Source: Betaproteobacteria bacterium Ga0077532 (GTDB taxonomy: Bacteria; Pseudomonadota; Gammaproteobacteria; Burkholderiales; Ga0077523). Taken from it: DNA of 64,000 nt. Within the stretch, counting starts at the first letter, position 1. Each line of letters opens with the position of its first letter. Position numbers and translations under genes: made by a program. The notes beneath the pieces are model-generated. The model saw only the letters and a program-made list of their open reading frames with translations. It was not told where the DNA came from and did not search any database. Location of the stretch: contig LNEE01000019.1 of the NCBI GenBank assembly GCA_001464895.1, positions 1 to 64,000 on the forward strand, written 5' to 3'. Below are positions 61,725 to 64,000 of this stretch, piece after piece.

Positions 61725-61820
61725 GGCGCGGGCGGTGGACCGGGGTCCGGAGGCTAACGACCTCGAGTCGGGCAACTTGACCCTCTCAAGGGGCCGTCCC
61801 GGACGTCGATACGCCCAGTC

Positions 61821-62681
61821 ATGAAGATCGCCCTGCTCACCCTACTCGCCGCGCTTGGCGGCACGGTATCCGCCGCCGGGCTGCCGGAGCCCGGTTCCCG
61901 CCTTCATGCCACCGGCGGGGTGTCCCAGATCGAAGGCGCCGGTGGCGGAGGCCTCACCCCGTGGGCGCTCATCACCGGCTACGGCAGTCGCGACCAGGTG
62001 GGTTTCACCGCCTTCCACACGCGTGCCGATCCGACCGACTTCAGCCTGAGCGCGACCGGTGTGGCCGTGGGCATCCGGGATCGGGTCGAGTTGTCGTACG
62101 CGCGTCAGCGGCTGGGGCTCGGCAGCACGGTGCCGGGCCAGTCGATCTCGCAGGACATCTTCGGACTCAAGGTGAAGCTCTCCGGGGACGCCGTCTTCGA
62201 CCAGGACCGCTGGATGCCGCAACTGGCCTTCGGGCTCCAGTACAAGCGCAACGACGACATGACCGTGCCCAGGGCCCTGGGGGCACGGCACGACGACGGA
62301 GTCGATTTCTACCTCGCGGCCACCAAGGTCTGGCTCGGCGCCGTGTTGGGCCGCAACCTGTTGCTGAACGGCACGGTACGGGCCACCAAGGCGAACCAGA
62401 TGGGGTTGCTCGGCTTCGGTGGCGATCGCCGCGACGCGTATCGCTACCTGCCGGAGGTTTCCGTGGGCCTCTTCCTCACCGACCGGCTCGTGCTGGGCGC
62501 AGAGGTGCGTCGCAAGCCGGACAACCTCTCGGTGTTCCGCGAAGAGACGTTCAAGGATGTCTTCGTGGCGTGGTTCCCGTCGAAGCGCGTATCGGTCACC
62601 GCCGCATGGCTCGACCTCGGCCAGATCGCCGATCGACGGGAGCAGCGCGCCTTCTACCTGTCGGGCCAGATCGCCTTCTGA
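61821..62681 (+). CDS. DUF3034 family outer-membrane-like protein
   Basis: This 286-residue protein has a signal peptide (MKIALLTLLAALGGTVSAAG) and then alternating hydrophobic beta strands ending in a terminal aromatic (YLSGQIAF), the layout of an outer-membrane barrel. GSRLHATGGVSQIEGAGGGGLTPWALITGY at the mature N-terminus is typical of DUF3034. Its function is unknown. It is divergent from the exported globin, with 96 bp between their starts. Confidence 0.8.
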   Translation: MKIALLTLLAALGGTVSAAGLPEPGSRLHATGGVSQIEGAGGGGLTPWALITGYGSRDQVGFTAFHTRADPTDFSLSATGVAVGIRDRVELSYARQRLGLGSTVPGQSISQDIFGLKVKLSGDAVFDQDRWMPQLAFGLQYKRNDDMTVPRALGARHDDGVDFYLAATKVWLGAVLGRNLLLNGTVRATKANQMGLLGFGGDRRDAYRYLPEVSVGLFLTDRLVLGAEVRRKPDNLSVFREETFKDVFVAWFPSKRVSVTAAWLDLGQIADRREQRAFYLSGQIAF

Positions 62682-62728
62682 TCCTCGCCGCGGTCCGTCG
62701 GAGACCCCGGGCCGGATAGAATCGGGCG

Positions 62729-63685
62729 ATGCCAACCGAGTTCGATCTCATCCGGCGTCATTTCACGCCCCCCACGCCGCGCACGCTGCTCGCTGGCGGC
62801 GACGACGCGGCGCTCCTCGTCCCCACGCCGGGGCATGTGACCGCCGTCTCCACCGACATGCTCGTCGAGGGCACGCACTTCCTGCCGGGTACCGACCCGC
62901 GCCGCCTGGGGCACAAGACGCTCGCCGTGAACCTCTCGGATCTCGCCGCGATGGGCGCACGTCCGCGCTGGGCCTTCCTGGCGCTTGCACTGCCGCGGGT
63001 GGACGAGGCATGGCTCGGGGCCTTCTCGGCGGGATTCCTGGCGCTGGCGGCCGTCCACGGGGTCGATCTGGCGGGCGGTGACACCACGCGCGGGCCGCTC
63101 AATCTTTGCGTCACCGTGATCGGCGAAGTGCTGGCCGGGAATGCATTGCGTCGCGACGGCGCGGTGCCGGGCGACGATGTGTGGTTGTCCGGTTGCACCG
63201 GCGAGGCGGCGATCGGACTCGCCGCGCTACGTGGAACCGCTGCCGTCGACGCGATCGACGAAGCCCGCTGCCGCGCGCGTCTCGAACAGCCGCAACCGCG
63301 CGTCGGTCTGGGCGTGGCGCTCGCCGGTCTCGCCTCGGCAGCGATCGACGTTTCGGATGGCCTCGTGGCCGATCTCGGGCACCTCGCCAACCGGTCCGCG
63401 TGCGGCATCGACGTTCACTGGGCGCGGTTGCCGCAGTCGTCGGCGCTCGCGGGCGTCGACGGGAAGCGCCGTGCTGCGGCGATCCTCGCAGGGGGCGACG
63501 ACTACGAGCTGGCGTTCACCGCATCACCGACGAACCGCGACGCCGTGCGGGCCGCGGCGCAGGCGGCCGGCGTAGTCGTGACACGCATCGGAGCGACGGT
63601 GGCCGGGCCAGCGGTCGTACGCGTACTCGACCCGATTGGGCTCGACATCGCACCCGCCGGCGGAGGATTCGATCATTTCGGCTGA
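62729..63685 (+). CDS. thiL: Thiamine-monophosphate kinase ThiL
   Basis: This 318-residue enzyme phosphorylates thiamine phosphate to the active pyrophosphate. It starts EFDLIRRHFTPPT and has AGGDDAALLVPT, DMLVEGTHFLPGTDPRRLGHKTLAVNLSDLAAMGARP and AIDVSDGLVADLGHLA, the ATP and metal motifs of the family. A TAGAAT -10 box lies at 62716-62721. It overlaps pgpA. Confidence 0.96.
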   Translation: MPTEFDLIRRHFTPPTPRTLLAGGDDAALLVPTPGHVTAVSTDMLVEGTHFLPGTDPRRLGHKTLAVNLSDLAAMGARPRWAFLALALPRVDEAWLGAFSAGFLALAAVHGVDLAGGDTTRGPLNLCVTVIGEVLAGNALRRDGAVPGDDVWLSGCTGEAAIGLAALRGTAAVDAIDEARCRARLEQPQPRVGLGVALAGLASAAIDVSDGLVADLGHLANRSACGIDVHWARLPQSSALAGVDGKRRAAAILAGGDDYELAFTASPTNRDAVRAAAQAAGVVVTRIGATVAGPAVVRVLDPIGLDIAPAGGGFDHFG

Positions 63686-64000
63686 ACAACGCCCCCGGCG
63701 CCCGGACCTGCGCTTTCTCGTCGCGCATCCGGCCCACTTCATCGCGCTCGGATTCGGGTCCGGACTGTCCCGCGTGGCGCCCGGCACCATGGGCACGCTC
63801 GTGGCCCTGCCGCTCTTCGCGTATCTAGATCCGCGCCTGTCGGACGGCTGGTTCGCGCTGCTGCTGGTCGCGCTCTACCTCATCGGAATCATCACGGCCG
63901 AGCGTACGAGCCGCGCGCTCGGCGTGCACGACCACGGCGGCATCGTCATCGACGAGATCGTCGCGTTCATGATCGTGCTCTTCGTGATTCCGCGCGAGCC
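63675..64000 (+). CDS. pgpA: Phosphatidylglycerophosphatase A, 3' end beyond window
   Basis: The frame reads LRFLVAHPAHFIALGFGSGLSRVAPGTMGTLVALPLF and then HDHGGIVIDEIVAFMIV, diagnostic for PgpA, which dephosphorylates phosphatidylglycerophosphate. There is no ATG or GTG ahead of the conserved part. The best-placed start is ATT at 63675, 7 bp after an AGGA site (63664-63667), overlapping thiL by 11 bp. TTG at 63636 is an alternative with no good ribosome site. The gene is cut by the window end after 108 full codons. Confidence 0.88.
   Translation, partial: MSAEQRPRRPDLRFLVAHPAHFIALGFGSGLSRVAPGTMGTLVALPLFAYLDPRLSDGWFALLLVALYLIGIITAERTSRALGVHDHGGIVIDEIVAFMIVLFVIPRE

Noticed and set aside
61776..61790. 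CTTGA-CCCTC-TCAAG dyad as an FNR/NO-regulator box between the globin and DUF3034 genes
   Set aside because: The spacing is one base short of the 14-bp TTGAT-N4-ATCAA site, so it was not listed as a feature.

Overview
The window is GC-rich, gene-dense bacterial DNA that most resembles a betaproteobacterium. The grounds are gene content and order: ribF-ileS-lspA-ispH; glyA-nrdR-ribD-ribE-ribBX-ribH-nusB; mogA-darP-pmbA; and a minor-pilin operon ending in PilY1. Species cannot be named from sequence reading alone. High GC gives almost every real gene long antisense or out-of-frame open frames, and these were discarded.

Layout. 1-5616: a Nit1C-type nitrilase cluster. Its first three genes (nitrilase, radical SAM, GNAT) have lost large segments and its small MSMEG_0570-type gene is frameshifted, while the AIR-synthase-like, glycosyltransferase and flavoprotein genes look intact. 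A 126-bp tandem repeat abuts the broken nitrilase. 5713-9256: an unknown gene and a 953-residue protein joining peptidoglycan-binding, GH19-like, papain-like and alpha/beta-hydrolase domains. 9505-15539 (minus): a heavy-metal RND efflux operon. 15666-22473: queG, a repeat-filled gap (16737-17286), then ribF-ileS-lspA-ispH. 22526-34464 (minus): type IV pilus minor pilins with two tandem PilY1 paralogues. 34667-36847: an Irr-like Fur regulator and two enoyl-CoA hydratase-family genes. 36923-38606: tRNA-Thr, a Rap1a/Tai-like exported protein and an enolase-superfamily enzyme. 38607-38916: no protein gene, but a consensus sigma-54 promoter followed about 60 bp later by a strong terminator, which looks like a small RNA gene. 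38917-44496: YqhA-like protein, small exported protein, cupin, then a coupled amidohydrolase/CoA-transferase/MFS operon. 44560-49844: a large unknown protein, a MITE-like element, mogA, darP, pmbA and a potassium channel. 49863-52352 (minus): cstA and its small partner ybdD, separated by three hairpins. 52622-58175: one-carbon and riboflavin genes through nusB. 58165-62681: a GGDEF-EAL protein, a cupredoxin-like protein, an exported truncated globin and a DUF3034 protein. 62729-64000: thiL and the start of pgpA.

How the genes fit together. The riboflavin run lacks a functional GTP cyclohydrolase II because RibBX is degenerate, so a separate ribA is expected elsewhere. RibF, distant from this run, converts riboflavin to FMN and FAD. 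The pilus operon would build minor pilins and two PilY1-type tip adhesins. The amidohydrolase/CoA-transferase/MFS set, with the nearby cupin and enolase-superfamily enzyme, looks catabolic with an unknown substrate. The strongest leads for something undescribed are the triple-hydrolase fusion protein (6395-9256) and the sigma-54-driven small RNA candidate (about 38735-38824).
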